Source: Methylococcaceae bacterium UBA6146 (lineage in GTDB: Bacteria; Pseudomonadota; Gammaproteobacteria; Methylococcales; Methylomonadaceae). Taken from it: 64,000 bases of DNA. The DNA is taken from the NCBI GenBank assembly GCA_002422395.1, contig DIUY01000004.1, forward strand, positions 29,978-93,977. Reading direction: 5' to 3'. Shown here piece after piece: positions 35,749-44,982 of this stretch (the first letter of the stretch is position 1; each line of letters starts with the position of its first letter). The position numbers and the translations under genes are program-made. The notes under the pieces were generated by a model, which did no database searches, had not been told where the DNA came from, and saw nothing but the letters and a program-made list of their open reading frames with translations.

Positions 35749-36558
35749 ATGAATGAAAATTACTTGGGCGGTTTACTTTTTCCTGCTGTTGCAGGCCTGT
35801 TTTTTTTCTTGAATAAACCAAAAGTTGAAGAGAGCGAAGCAGTTGAAAACGCGGTTTACTCAAGGGATGTTAGTGGGCTTACAGGTGTCGGGCGATACTT
35901 GGAAAACCAACAAAATAATTCCTTAAAAAGTGAGCATGCGGACTTAGTAGAAGATAGCATAAGTAGTGCAGTAGTTAGCGGCGTTACCAAGTATATTCAG
36001 AATCGTGATCAGTTTCCAATCACGGGTGTTACTAAATATGCTCTGAGGATGGCTTTAGCTCAAAAACAAGAAAAACAAAAAGTTGTTCTGGTTGATGAAA
36101 CAGGGGTTGCTAAGTATCTTAAAAATAAAGGAAAAGCCCCAGTTATAAGTGGGGTGGCTAGATATTTAAAGCATCAAGAAAGTTTGCCTAAGGCAAGTAA
36201 AGTTGCCAAATATATGGCAAAGCAGGCCTTAGCTGAAAAATTAGCAAGCCGTGCAGTAACTCATATTGAAGATACAGGTGTTGCTAAGTATTTAAAATAT
36301 CAGGAAAGTTTGCCTCAGCCAAGTAAGGTTTCAAAGTATATGGCAAAACAGGCATTGTTGGCCAAAAAAGAAGAGAAAATAGTTGTTAAATTTGAAGCTA
36401 CGGGTGTTGCTAGGTATCTTAAGCATCAGGAAGAACTGCCTCAGACCAGCAAAGTAGCCAGATATATGGCAAGGCAAGTTATAGCCGCAAAACAAAAGCC
36501 AGTTATGCCAGTAATCGTTGAAACTAGCGTTGACAGATACATGCGCAGCCAAAGCTAA
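35749..36558 (+). CDS. Membrane-anchored repeat protein B of the RuMP block (TGVxKY family)
   Basis: A 269-residue basic protein of unrecognised family. One membrane segment lies at residues 5-21 with Lys after it, so the long remainder should be cytoplasmic. That part holds eleven copies of the pattern (T/S)(G/K/S)Vx(K/R)Y, beginning at residues 45, 77, 92, 118, 134, 150, 176, 192, 218, 234 and 259. From 134 on, two alternating forms (TGVAKYLKxQESLP and SKVAKYMAKQ) make three tandem units of exactly 42 residues. No catalytic motif is visible. It is translationally coupled to gene A and precedes tal by 174 bases. Likely a multivalent binding or assembly protein, by inference. Confidence 0.85.
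   Translation: MNENYLGGLLFPAVAGLFFFLNKPKVEESEAVENAVYSRDVSGLTGVGRYLENQQNNSLKSEHADLVEDSISSAVVSGVTKYIQNRDQFPITGVTKYALRMALAQKQEKQKVVLVDETGVAKYLKNKGKAPVISGVARYLKHQESLPKASKVAKYMAKQALAEKLASRAVTHIEDTGVAKYLKYQESLPQPSKVSKYMAKQALLAKKEEKIVVKFEATGVARYLKHQEELPQTSKVARYMARQVIAAKQKPVMPVIVETSVDRYMRSQS
36148..36525 (+). repeat. Three tandem 126-base coding repeats in repeat gene B
   Basis: Units start at 36148, 36274 and 36400, each encoding 42 residues with two TGVxKY-type motifs offset by 16 residues. The similarity is visible at DNA level, for example AGTTTGCCT in the first two and CATATGGC-like ATATATGGCA in all three, indicating growth by recent in-frame duplication. Confidence 0.85.
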
Positions 36559-36732
36559 TATGTAACTTAATGAGGGTCATAAAAAAATTCTAATATGTCG
36601 AAATAAGCCAATTTAATAGCTTATTTCGATTTTTAGTTTTATGTTTTAGGATAATCATAAAAATCAGACGGTTAATCTGTTCCAAATTAGGCTGCTTACA
36701 CGAATTTTAAAATTAATATTTAAGGTATTGTT

Positions 36733-37719
36733 ATGGAAAAAAATTTACTTGAACAACTGAAAGCGATGACTGTTGTTGTTGCTGATACAGGCGATATTGA
36801 AGCGATTGAAAAATTCACACCACGTGATGCAACCACTAATCCCTCATTGATTACTGCAGCTGCTCAAATGCCGCAATATCAAGCAATTGTTGACGATACT
36901 TTAAAGGCTGCAAGAGCTACATTAGGTGCAAGCGCGTCAGCCGCTGAGGTTGTTTCTCTTGCTTTTGATCGTTTAGCAGTTTCTTTCGGCTTAAAAATAC
37001 TGGAAATTATTCCAGGTCGGGTATCAACGGAAGTTGATGCGCGATTGTCGTTCGACACTGATGCAACAATTGCCAAAGGTCGTGATTTAATAGCGCAATA
37101 TGAGGCGGCGGGCGTTGTTCGAGATCGTATTTTAATTAAAATTGCAGCAACTTGGGAAGGCATCCAAGCTGCTGCAGTTTTGGAAAAAGAAGGTATTCAC
37201 TGTAATTTGACACTACTGTTCGGTTTACACCAAGCGATTGCTTGTGCTGAAAATGGCATTACCCTGATATCTCCCTTCGTAGGCCGTATCCTTGACTGGT
37301 ATAAAAAAGATACTGGTCGTGACTCTTATGCCCCTGCTGAAGACCCAGGTGTCATGTCAGTAACTGAAATATATAATTACTACAAAAAATTTGGTTATAA
37401 AACCGAAGTAATGGGCGCTAGCTTCCGTAATGTAGGCGAAATTACAGAATTGGCGGGTAGTGATTTGTTGACTATTGCCCCTTCTTTGCTGGCTGAACTG
37501 CAAGCTACAGAAGGCGATTTGCCTCGTAAACTAGATCCAGCAAATGCAGCAACTATGGATATTGAAAAATTATCAATAGATAAGACAACGTTTGACAGTA
37601 TGCACGCGGCAAACCGTATGGCGACTGATAAATTAGCTGAAGGCATTGACGGTTTTGCTAAGGCATTAGAAGCTCTTGAAAAATTACTTGCTGATCGTTT
37701 AGATAGCTTAGAAGCTTAA
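36733..37719 (+). CDS. tal: Transaldolase
   Basis: Moves a dihydroxyacetone unit between sugar phosphates in the rearrangement part of the RuMP cycle. The 328-residue protein carries TPRDATTNPSLI at about residue 31, the Schiff-base Lys in RILIKIAATWEGIQAA near residue 138, and NLTLLFGLHQAIACAENG. It ends the tkt-repeat-repeat-tal set and is followed by a terminator. Confidence 0.97.
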   Translation: MEKNLLEQLKAMTVVVADTGDIEAIEKFTPRDATTNPSLITAAAQMPQYQAIVDDTLKAARATLGASASAAEVVSLAFDRLAVSFGLKILEIIPGRVSTEVDARLSFDTDATIAKGRDLIAQYEAAGVVRDRILIKIAATWEGIQAAAVLEKEGIHCNLTLLFGLHQAIACAENGITLISPFVGRILDWYKKDTGRDSYAPAEDPGVMSVTEIYNYYKKFGYKTEVMGASFRNVGEITELAGSDLLTIAPSLLAELQATEGDLPRKLDPANAATMDIEKLSIDKTTFDSMHAANRMATDKLAEGIDGFAKALEALEKLLADRLDSLEA

Positions 37720-37729
37720 AAAACACCTT

Positions 37730-37777
37730 AGCCTCCCTTAGTTAGATGTTACCGCATCTCTATTTGGAGGCTTTTTT
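37730..37777 (+). terminator. Rho-independent terminator after tal
   Basis: AGCCTCC at 37730 pairs with GGAGGCT at 37766, followed by a T run. The loop holds a second small hairpin (AGATG with CATCT). Confidence 0.75.
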
Positions 37778-37811
37778 GCTTTTGTAATAGACAGAAACAG
37801 GATTACTCGCA

Positions 37812-38891
37812 ATGTCACAAAAAATTTCAGATATCGTTAAAGCTGGTGTTGTTACTGGCGAAGACGTAAAAAAAATATTTGCTATCTGCAAAGGAAACAA
37901 ATTCGCCTTACCGGCTGTAAATGTAATTAATACGGACTCGATAAATGCTGTATTAGAAGCGGCGGCAAAAGTTAAATCCGCAGTGATTATTCAGTTTTCT
38001 AATGGTGGGGCGCAATTCATTGCGGGTAAAGGGCTTAAGCTAGAAGGCCAACAACCTGCCATTCTAGGCGCTATTTCCGGTGCCCAACATGTTCATGCAA
38101 TGGCAGAAGCTTATGGTGTCCCTGTTATTTTACATACTGACCACGCAGCAAAAAAATTATTGCCGTGGATTGATGGCTTGTTAGATGCAGGTGAAGCACA
38201 TTTTGCTAAAACAGGTAAACCTTTGTTCAGTTCACACATGCTGGATTTATCAGAAGAAAGCCTACAAGAAAACATTGAAATCTGTGAAAAATATTTACAG
38301 CGCATGTCAAAAATGGGTATGACCTTAGAAATTGAATTAGGTTGTACAGGCGGTGAAGAAGACGGTGTCGACAACAGTCACATGGATCATTCAGCCTTAT
38401 ATACCCAACCTGAAGATGTTGCTTATGCTTATGAACATTTAAGCAAAATCAGTGATCGTTTCACGATTGCAGCTTCTTTCGGTAACGTACATGGTGTTTA
38501 TAAGCCTGGTAATGTTAAATTGACACCCAGCATTTTGGCTAATTCACAAAAATTCGTTTCTGAAAAATATGGTGTGGCTCACAACACACTGGATTTCGTT
38601 TTCCACGGCGGTTCGGGTTCGACACCGGAAGAGATTAAAGAATCAATTAGTTATGGTGTTGTAAAAATGAATATTGATACCGATACCCAATGGGCAACTT
38701 GGGAAGGCATTATGAATTTTTACAAGAAAAATGAAGCCTATTTGCAAGGTCAAATTGGCAACCCAGAAGGTGATGATAAACCTAACAAAAAATATTATGA
38801 TCCTCGTGTTTGGCAACGCGAGGGCGAAGTTGGCATGGTGAAGCGTTTAGAGCAAGCTTTCCAAGAGTTAAATGCGGTCAATACATTATAA
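37812..38891 (+). CDS. fba: Class II fructose-bisphosphate aldolase
   Basis: Zinc-dependent aldolase cleaving fructose 1,6-bisphosphate; in this setting it serves the cleavage and rearrangement phase of the RuMP cycle. The 359-residue protein has VILHTDHAAKKLLPW (catalytic Asp and zinc His), LEIELGCTGGEEDGVDNS, and the phosphate-binding FHGGSGST. It has its own terminator just downstream. Confidence 0.97.
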   Translation: MSQKISDIVKAGVVTGEDVKKIFAICKGNKFALPAVNVINTDSINAVLEAAAKVKSAVIIQFSNGGAQFIAGKGLKLEGQQPAILGAISGAQHVHAMAEAYGVPVILHTDHAAKKLLPWIDGLLDAGEAHFAKTGKPLFSSHMLDLSEESLQENIEICEKYLQRMSKMGMTLEIELGCTGGEEDGVDNSHMDHSALYTQPEDVAYAYEHLSKISDRFTIAASFGNVHGVYKPGNVKLTPSILANSQKFVSEKYGVAHNTLDFVFHGGSGSTPEEIKESISYGVVKMNIDTDTQWATWEGIMNFYKKNEAYLQGQIGNPEGDDKPNKKYYDPRVWQREGEVGMVKRLEQAFQELNAVNTL

Positions 38892-38907
38892 TTTATTGCC
38901 TAATTCG

Positions 38908-38939
38908 AAAAAGCCGATGCACTCGCATCGGCTTTTTTG
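38908..38939 (+). terminator. Rho-independent terminator after fba
   Basis: AAGCCGATGC pairs with GCATCGGCTT around a four-base loop, flanked by an A run and a T run. It ends the RuMP block. Confidence 0.93.
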
Positions 38940-39517
38940 TTTTCGGTTTTTCGAAAATGAAATTTTATTGACTAATGCTGACTGCTTCTTTTCCATCCTT
39001 AAGGTTAAAACCACCGGCTTTAGTATCAAGGTCAAAAAAAACCGACAACGCGGGAAAACAATGTGGGCCGACTCTAGTCCTCCGTGTCCCACGCTAACCC
39101 ACCTGCTTTCAGCACAGCTGGTTATTAAGTTTGGTTTCACTATGTCGTATCATTTTAGAATTTCGACAACTCGTTACAGCTTCTGCTAAAAATATAGATA
39201 GCGGTAAACATTCAAATGCTTAAGTGACAGCGGAGTCAAAAAGCATGTTTTTGATCCCAAAATATCATTACCATTTTTATCAGCACCAAAATATATTGGT
39301 TTGCATTTAGCAGTTATTATCTCATCTTGGCTACACTTTTAATGTTGCCCACTCTGTATACAGTAGCCGAAAAAATCAGTAAAAACCCCTCAGCTATTCA
39401 GTGTTGATACAATTTGTGTTTATTGAGACAGTGCCTTTAATTCGCGCTAAAATGCCAAAATAAAATTGCTGGTATAGCATTATTTAGAAACAATTCAATA
39501 AATTAAAAGGCGGCTTA
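38940..39517. other. Gap of 578 bases between the RuMP and fhc blocks
   Basis: No gene is supported. A palindrome of the GGAGT-CATG-ACTCC family sits at 39232-39257. On the reverse strand a short frame ending at 38965 reads FFDLDTKAGGFNLKDGKEAV, which looks protein-like but has a stop 40 codons upstream and no start; it may be the end of a decayed gene. AAAGGCGG before 39518 is the fhcB ribosome site. Confidence 0.5.
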
Positions 39518-40837
39518 ATGACTGAAATTACTGAAGTACCAAGTCCTTTTTGTGGTATAGGCACAGATGACCTGACGATCAGGGTTGATGGCATATCGCT
39601 TAAAGTAATAGAAAACGGTTGTGCGGTGAATACACCCTTATTTGAACAACCTATTACTGACACCATGCCCCGTGTTGAAGGCAAACCTGTTAGTCTCGAT
39701 GTTGCAGTTGCTAAGGCGGCGGCTTTGCTAAGAAATACTAGGCTACCTATAATTGGCGGCTGCGCATCTGATGTTAATGGAATGCGGGGACTCTTGGCAT
39801 TAGCCGACTGTTGCGGCGCAGTTATTGATAACATGAATTTTATCGGAACACGCAATAATTTTTTGGCTTTGCAGGATTCCGGCTGGATGAATACCACGTT
39901 GGCGGAAGTTAAAAACCGTTGCGATTTGCTGCTGGTGGTGGGAACTGATTTGGAAGCCTTCGCCCCACGTTTTTTCGAACGTTACTTGTGGACGGACGCC
40001 ATGTTTCTGGAAGACACCGGTCAGCGCCACGTGATTTATCTAGGTAAAGCGCCATCTGGTGATGCATCCACTTCGCCAAATGGTCACAAAGCGACAATTT
40101 TAGAATGCGAGATAATAGATTTGCCTGAAGTCATGGCGGTGTTACGGGCCTTAGTGAAAAAGCAGCCGATTCGTGCCGAAAGTGTTGCAGGCATTGCAAT
40201 CGCTGATTTACAAGCCATTGCTGATCAGCTTAAAGCCGCAAAATATGGTGTAGTAACTTGGACAGCGGGCGCGTTAGTTTACAGTCAGGCCGAACTGACT
40301 GTACAAATGCTGTCGGAAATGATTAAGGACATTAATAACCAAAATACCCGTTGCTCTGGCTTGCCATTAGCGGGTAAAGAGGGCGACCAAACCGCCAACC
40401 AAGTCTGCGGCTGGACGACAGGCTACCCCGCACGCACACGCTTTAGCCGTGGCTATCCTGAATACGACCCATTCCTGAACGACTCCCGCGACTTGCTGGC
40501 AAACGGCGAAGCGGATGCGTTGGTGTGGGTACATGCGTTTAACGTCGCCTCCGTTCCGCCTGTGACCGATTTGCCGACCATTGTGGTTGGACGTTCCGGC
40601 ATGGTGTTTGAGAAAGAACCGGATGTGTTCATCCCCGTCGGCACACCCGGCATCGACCACGCCGGACATGCTTACCGGATGGATAATGTTGTTGCTATCC
40701 GTTTGAAAAAATTGCGTGATTCGGGCTTGCCGAGTACAGCGGATGTGTTGAATGCAATAGAAACACAATGTAGGTTGGGTTACGACTGCACGGATGCAGG
40801 AGGTAGAACAACACGTGGAGCGGTTGCCGAACATTAG
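39518..40837 (+). CDS. fhcB: Formyltransferase/hydrolase complex subunit B
   Basis: A 439-residue homologue of formylmethanofuran dehydrogenase subunit B (molybdopterin-oxidoreductase fold). In methylotrophs the Fhc complex hydrolyses formyl-methanofuran to formate and does not work as a redox enzyme. Recognisable parts are the N-terminal CGIGTDDLTIRVDG, LPIIGGCASDVNGMRGLLALADCCGAV, and NQVCGWTTGYPARTRFSRGYP. The usual downstream neighbour fhcA is 2.5 kb away, behind three inserted genes. Confidence 0.95.
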   Translation: MTEITEVPSPFCGIGTDDLTIRVDGISLKVIENGCAVNTPLFEQPITDTMPRVEGKPVSLDVAVAKAAALLRNTRLPIIGGCASDVNGMRGLLALADCCGAVIDNMNFIGTRNNFLALQDSGWMNTTLAEVKNRCDLLLVVGTDLEAFAPRFFERYLWTDAMFLEDTGQRHVIYLGKAPSGDASTSPNGHKATILECEIIDLPEVMAVLRALVKKQPIRAESVAGIAIADLQAIADQLKAAKYGVVTWTAGALVYSQAELTVQMLSEMIKDINNQNTRCSGLPLAGKEGDQTANQVCGWTTGYPARTRFSRGYPEYDPFLNDSRDLLANGEADALVWVHAFNVASVPPVTDLPTIVVGRSGMVFEKEPDVFIPVGTPGIDHAGHAYRMDNVVAIRLKKLRDSGLPSTADVLNAIETQCRLGYDCTDAGGRTTRGAVAEH

Positions 40838-40867
40838 CCATAATCTAACAATCAAGTTAAAAAACTT

Positions 40868-41485
40868 ATGCCTAAGATCATCCATCTCGACCAACTGGAT
40901 TTAAACCAAAGCTACAGCTATGCCGATTATTTGACATGGCAGATAAAAGAAGCGGTGGAGTTAATCAAAGGCAAGATTATGGTGATGTCGCCTGCGCCGA
41001 ACGTCAGGCATCAGGATATTTCCAGCAACTTGCTTGGCTTTTTATTGCCCTACTTTAAACACAAAAAATGCCGCGTTTATGCCGCACCGTTTGATGTCCG
41101 GCTTTATGACCGCAAAAAGTCGATCTTACAAAACGAAGAGATTCATACCGTTGTCCAGCCGGACATTTGCGTTGTGTGCCAACCGGAAGAAAAGCTCGAT
41201 ACCCAAGGCTGCAACGGTGCGCCCGATTGGATTATTGAAATTCTCTCTAAAGGGAATGCCAAACGGGAAATCCATACCCAATATGCGCTTTACCAAGAAA
41301 GCGGCGTGATGGAATATTGGCTAGTGTTTCCTGGTCATCAAACCATTCACCAATTCGTATTAAACGGACAACAAAAATATGAATTGCAGCAAATGTACAC
41401 CAATGACGATATTGCCGTGCCGTATCTATTTCCAGAATTGGCAATGAGTGTGAATGAGATATTTGATACTTGGGCGGAAGATTGA
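40868..41485 (+). CDS. Uma2 family (DUF820) PD-(D/E)xK-fold protein
   Basis: A 205-residue protein with the Uma2 pattern: VELIKGKIMVMSPAPNVRHQ near the start, VVQPDICVVC and the core GAPDWIIEILSKGNAKREI, then YQESGVMEYWLVFP. The group has a restriction-nuclease-like fold and is usually found in many copies in mobile gene pools; the biological role is not known. It begins 30 bases after fhcB and is the first of three inserted genes. Confidence 0.88.
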   Translation: MPKIIHLDQLDLNQSYSYADYLTWQIKEAVELIKGKIMVMSPAPNVRHQDISSNLLGFLLPYFKHKKCRVYAAPFDVRLYDRKKSILQNEEIHTVVQPDICVVCQPEEKLDTQGCNGAPDWIIEILSKGNAKREIHTQYALYQESGVMEYWLVFPGHQTIHQFVLNGQQKYELQQMYTNDDIAVPYLFPELAMSVNEIFDTWAED

Positions 41486-41561
41486 TTTGAATAGCCAAAG
41501 CAACAAATTAACTGTACCCAACGAACTTGCCAAAGCACACACGGATTTCCGGTATTTTCTT

Positions 41562-41825
41562 ATGAACAAATCGCCGCTTAATCAAAACCAATCAGCTACG
41601 CAAACCGCCTCAGTCAACAGTAAAGGGCAAGCCACGACAGGGTTTGGCATGTTAATTAGTAGCCTCGCCGCCGTGCCTGCCGATTTTGACACTGCAAAGT
41701 GCCAAAAGTCTGCTGCATCGTCAAATCAAAGGAGGATGCTGACGCAATTAGAAATTGAATTATTGCAGAAAGACAAAAGGGATTCTTTTGACAAAATGCT
41801 TGAAATTATGAAATCACAAGGGTGA
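41562..41825 (+). CDS. Small hypothetical protein, start uncertain
   Basis: An 87-residue frame from ATG 41562 (open upstream to 41454 inside the Uma2 gene). The last part, LTQLEIELLQKDKRDSFDKMLEIMK, looks like a real helical segment; the Ser/Gln/Thr-rich N-terminal part does not. No clear ribosome site. It could be a remnant of a larger gene damaged during insertion. Confidence 0.35.
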   Translation: MNKSPLNQNQSATQTASVNSKGQATTGFGMLISSLAAVPADFDTAKCQKSAASSNQRRMLTQLEIELLQKDKRDSFDKMLEIMKSQG

Positions 41826-41877
41826 GTTAAAAATGAATGTAAATGGGATGTTTGATACTTCGGCAAATTGAATTGTT

Positions 41878-43269
41878 ATGAAACAAGTTATTGTTAAACA
41901 AATTGATATAAAGCAATTCAATGCCTTAGTAGCTCATTCACGTTACCCAGGAGCAGGTTTCAACAGTAAAGAATTAGCTTGGTTTTCCAATGAAGAAAAA
42001 ACTTTATTAGGCGTTCTTGGGCTAGACACTACAGATGATGACTATGTAGGAACTGTGTTGGGACGTGATGAAATCGGTAGATTTTGCCTCATTGATTTTA
42101 AAATTTCTATGCTAACGGAGCAAGAATCCAAGGACTGGATTAATAACACCATTAAATGGCATTCAAGAGATAATAAAAAAGTTTTTCCACAAGTTGATTG
42201 TAAAAAGAAAGCCTTAGATTTATTTACAGTTGTTCAGCCTCTTGAGAATTTAAGCCCTGTTTTTTTACATCTTACAAGAGAAAATTGTTTTTCTCCTGCA
42301 AAACAGATAATTTCTGAAATCATGCCTCACTATGTTGATATTGATAAAAGCTTTGTTAAAGAATTTCAGTCAATTAATGGATTCGATGCGAGGCTGTGGG
42401 AACTTTATTTAAACTCATACATTACCGAAGAAGCTTTATTTGTTATCAGGGAAGACATTAATAGAAAAAAAATAAACAGACCTGATTTTTTAGTAAAAAA
42501 ATATGGGCAATCAGTCGCAATCGAAGCTGTTACTGTTGGTCGTCGAAAAGACAAACTGGTTTCTATATTCGATAAACCAACTGAATTGCCAAGCCCAAAA
42601 GAAAGAGAAGATCGATTGCTTAATGAAATTCCCATTCGATTTCAGCGTGCTTTATGTGGAAAATTGAAAAAGAAATATTGGACATTGGAACACGTCAAAG
42701 ACATTCCGCTTGTATTTGCAATCGCGGATTTTCACGACGATAAGTCCATGTTATGGACATCTACAGGACTTATAGAATACCTATATGGAGTCCGCCATAC
42801 TTATCGAGTTGATAAAAATGGCGATCAGATTACCGAATTAATTCCAATTGAATCACATGAAAAATTCAATGGTGAAAAAGTGCCGTCTGGTTTTTTCTTT
42901 CTGCCTGATGCTGAAAATATAAGTGCGGTTTTATTTTCAACTCATGGAACTATTTCAAAGTTTAACCGAATGGGTAGGCAAGCAGGATATATTCCGCTTG
43001 ATACGCTTATAGTGCGTTCCGGTACTTGTTACGATTCCAGTATAAATAAAGCGAGGCAGTTTAGATATTTAGTCGATGAAACTTGCAATGAAACTTGGGG
43101 GGAAGGTTTATCTATGTTTCACAATCCCAATGCAAAAAAAACCGTGCCAAAAGGGCTTTTTCCAACAATTGCACACCATTATTTTAAGAACGGTGAAATT
43201 TTAAGTATTCTCCCTGATTTTTTTCCGTATGAATCGCAGACATTGCATCTTTGCCCATCTAAGCAATAG
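41878..43269 (+). CDS. Hypothetical protein with a possible nuclease core
   Basis: A 463-residue protein, visibly more AT-rich than the flanking fhc genes. The middle part suggests a restriction-endonuclease-like fold: LWELYLNSYITEE at residues 173-185 (Glu175), RPDFLV at 201-206 and VAIEAVTV at 213-220 (Glu216), an E...PD...E arrangement, although the expected Lys after the last acid is missing. An N-terminal domain (about 1-130) resembles nothing I know. It could be an inactive or variant nuclease, perhaps in defence. The AT-rich bias and place within a split operon suggest transfer. Confidence 0.65.
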   Translation: MKQVIVKQIDIKQFNALVAHSRYPGAGFNSKELAWFSNEEKTLLGVLGLDTTDDDYVGTVLGRDEIGRFCLIDFKISMLTEQESKDWINNTIKWHSRDNKKVFPQVDCKKKALDLFTVVQPLENLSPVFLHLTRENCFSPAKQIISEIMPHYVDIDKSFVKEFQSINGFDARLWELYLNSYITEEALFVIREDINRKKINRPDFLVKKYGQSVAIEAVTVGRRKDKLVSIFDKPTELPSPKEREDRLLNEIPIRFQRALCGKLKKKYWTLEHVKDIPLVFAIADFHDDKSMLWTSTGLIEYLYGVRHTYRVDKNGDQITELIPIESHEKFNGEKVPSGFFFLPDAENISAVLFSTHGTISKFNRMGRQAGYIPLDTLIVRSGTCYDSSINKARQFRYLVDETCNETWGEGLSMFHNPNAKKTVPKGLFPTIAHHYFKNGEILSILPDFFPYESQTLHLCPSKQ

Positions 43270-43320
43270 CTTCATTTAAAGCCATTATTAAAACCAAATA
43301 CCGTTTTTTAAGGAAACCCC

Positions 43321-44976
43321 ATGTTAATCAAACTCACAGGCGGCACCATCTACGACCCCGCCGCTGGCATCGCAGGCCAACAACAAGACCTTTACATCGA
43401 AAACGGGCGCATCATCAACCCGCCAGCGGAAGCTAAACCCGATAAAGAATACGATTTAAGAGGCAAAGTCGTCATGTCCGGTGCTATCGACATGCACACG
43501 CACATCGGCGGCGGCAAGGGCAATATCGCCCGCACCCTGTTGCCGGAAGACCACCGCCAAGACCCTGTCGCCAGCACCCATATTTGTCGTTCCGGTTGCG
43601 GACACGCCATGCCCAGCACGTTTGTCACTGGCTACCGTTACGCAGAAATGGGCTATACCACCGGGTTTGAACCCGCGCTCTTGCCCATCAACGCCCGCCA
43701 AGCGCACATGGAAATGGGTGACATCCCGATTTTGGACAAAGGCGGTTACGTCATGCTTGGCAGCGATGATTATTTGCTCCGACTCATGACCGCTAACAAA
43801 GACCAAAAAGCCATTAACGATTATGTCGCGTGGACAATGAACTCCGCCAAAGCGATTGGCGTGAAAGTCGTGAATCCTGGCGGCATCAACGCCTTCAAAT
43901 TCAACCAACGCAAACTGGATTTGGACGAGCAAAATGCCCATTACGGCGTAACGCCACGCGACATTTTGCAAGTGTTGGCAACTGCGGTTAAAGAATTGGG
44001 CGTCAGCCATCCGTTGCACGTCCACGGCTGTAACTTGGGCGTACCAGGCAACGTGCAAACCACGCTGGATACCATACAAGGCATCGGCGGCTTGCCCATG
44101 CACTTGACGCACATCCAATTCCACAGCTACGGCACCGAAGGCGATTTTAAATTCTCCTCCGGCGCGGCGCAGATTGCTGAAGCCATCAATAAAAACAAAA
44201 ACATCACCATTGATGTCGGGCAAATCCTGTTCGGGCAAACCGTCACCGCGTCCGGCGACAGTATGCGCCAACACGCCAACCACAAACACGCCAGCCCCAA
44301 TAAATGGGTGACGATGGACATCGAATGCGACGCGGGTTGCGGCGTGGTACCGTTCAAATACAAAGACCAAAACTTCGTCAACGCCTTGCAATGGGCGATT
44401 GGCTTGGAAACCTTCCTGTTGGTCGATGACCCGTGGCGGATTTTCCTGACCACCGACCACCCCAACGGCGCACCGTTCACCAGCTACCCACATTTAATCC
44501 GCTTGCTGATGGACAAAACCTTCCGCAACGACGTGCTGGCGACCATCCATCCTGAAGCGCAAAAAATGACCACGCTGGCTTCCATCGACCGCGAATACAG
44601 CCTGCAAGAAATCGCCATCATGACCCGCGCTGGTGCAGCGAAGTTGATCGGCCTGAAAGACCGTGGCGGATTAAGTGCCGGTAACTGGGCGGACATCACC
44701 GTCTACACCGACAATCCTAATCGCGAGCAAATGTTTGAAAAACCGGATTATGTGTTTAAAGATGGTGAGTTGGTCGTCGTAGACGGCAAAGTCGTACACG
44801 TCACATGGGGGACAACCCATGTCGTGCAACCGGATTTTGATCCATCAGTCGAAAAAGGTTTGAAAGAGTATTTTGACCGCTACCTGACCATGAAGCTGGG
44901 GAATTTTAAGATGAGCGATGATGAGATTACTGAAGATGGGCGGGGGAGTATTACTGTGCATCCCTTGAAAGGATAA
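43321..44976 (+). CDS. fhcA: Formyltransferase/hydrolase complex subunit A
   Basis: A 551-residue amidohydrolase-fold subunit, the catalytic hydrolase of the Fhc complex that releases formate. The metal-binding start SGAIDMHTHIGGGKGNIAR (residues 53-71) and later LHVHGCNLGVPGN, HLTHIQFHSYG and FLTTDHPNGAPFTSYPHLI supply the His/Asp ligands. It begins after an AAGGAAA site 51 bases beyond the possible nuclease gene. Confidence 0.96.
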   Translation: MLIKLTGGTIYDPAAGIAGQQQDLYIENGRIINPPAEAKPDKEYDLRGKVVMSGAIDMHTHIGGGKGNIARTLLPEDHRQDPVASTHICRSGCGHAMPSTFVTGYRYAEMGYTTGFEPALLPINARQAHMEMGDIPILDKGGYVMLGSDDYLLRLMTANKDQKAINDYVAWTMNSAKAIGVKVVNPGGINAFKFNQRKLDLDEQNAHYGVTPRDILQVLATAVKELGVSHPLHVHGCNLGVPGNVQTTLDTIQGIGGLPMHLTHIQFHSYGTEGDFKFSSGAAQIAEAINKNKNITIDVGQILFGQTVTASGDSMRQHANHKHASPNKWVTMDIECDAGCGVVPFKYKDQNFVNALQWAIGLETFLLVDDPWRIFLTTDHPNGAPFTSYPHLIRLLMDKTFRNDVLATIHPEAQKMTTLASIDREYSLQEIAIMTRAGAAKLIGLKDRGGLSAGNWADITVYTDNPNREQMFEKPDYVFKDGELVVVDGKVVHVTWGTTHVVQPDFDPSVEKGLKEYFDRYLTMKLGNFKMSDDEITEDGRGSITVHPLKG

Positions 44977-44982
44977 ACGTCA

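Noticed and set aside
36148..36525. Repeat gene B as an adhesin or secreted repeat protein
   Set aside because: The positive charge after the single membrane span places the repeats inside the cell, and the repeats are Lys-rich without Cys or calcium-binding motifs.
38965..39090. Reverse-strand sequence reading DLDTKAGGFNLKDGKEAV as a possible gene
   Set aside because: Protein-like, but only about 40 codons with no start and a stop just upstream; at most the end of a decayed gene.
38872..39189. A 105-codon forward frame after fba
   Set aside because: It runs through the fba terminator and has no protein-like features.
43456..44493. A 345-codon open frame on the reverse strand inside fhcA
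   Set aside because: It is antisense to a gene with clear family motifs along its whole length; the length reflects codon bias of fhcA.
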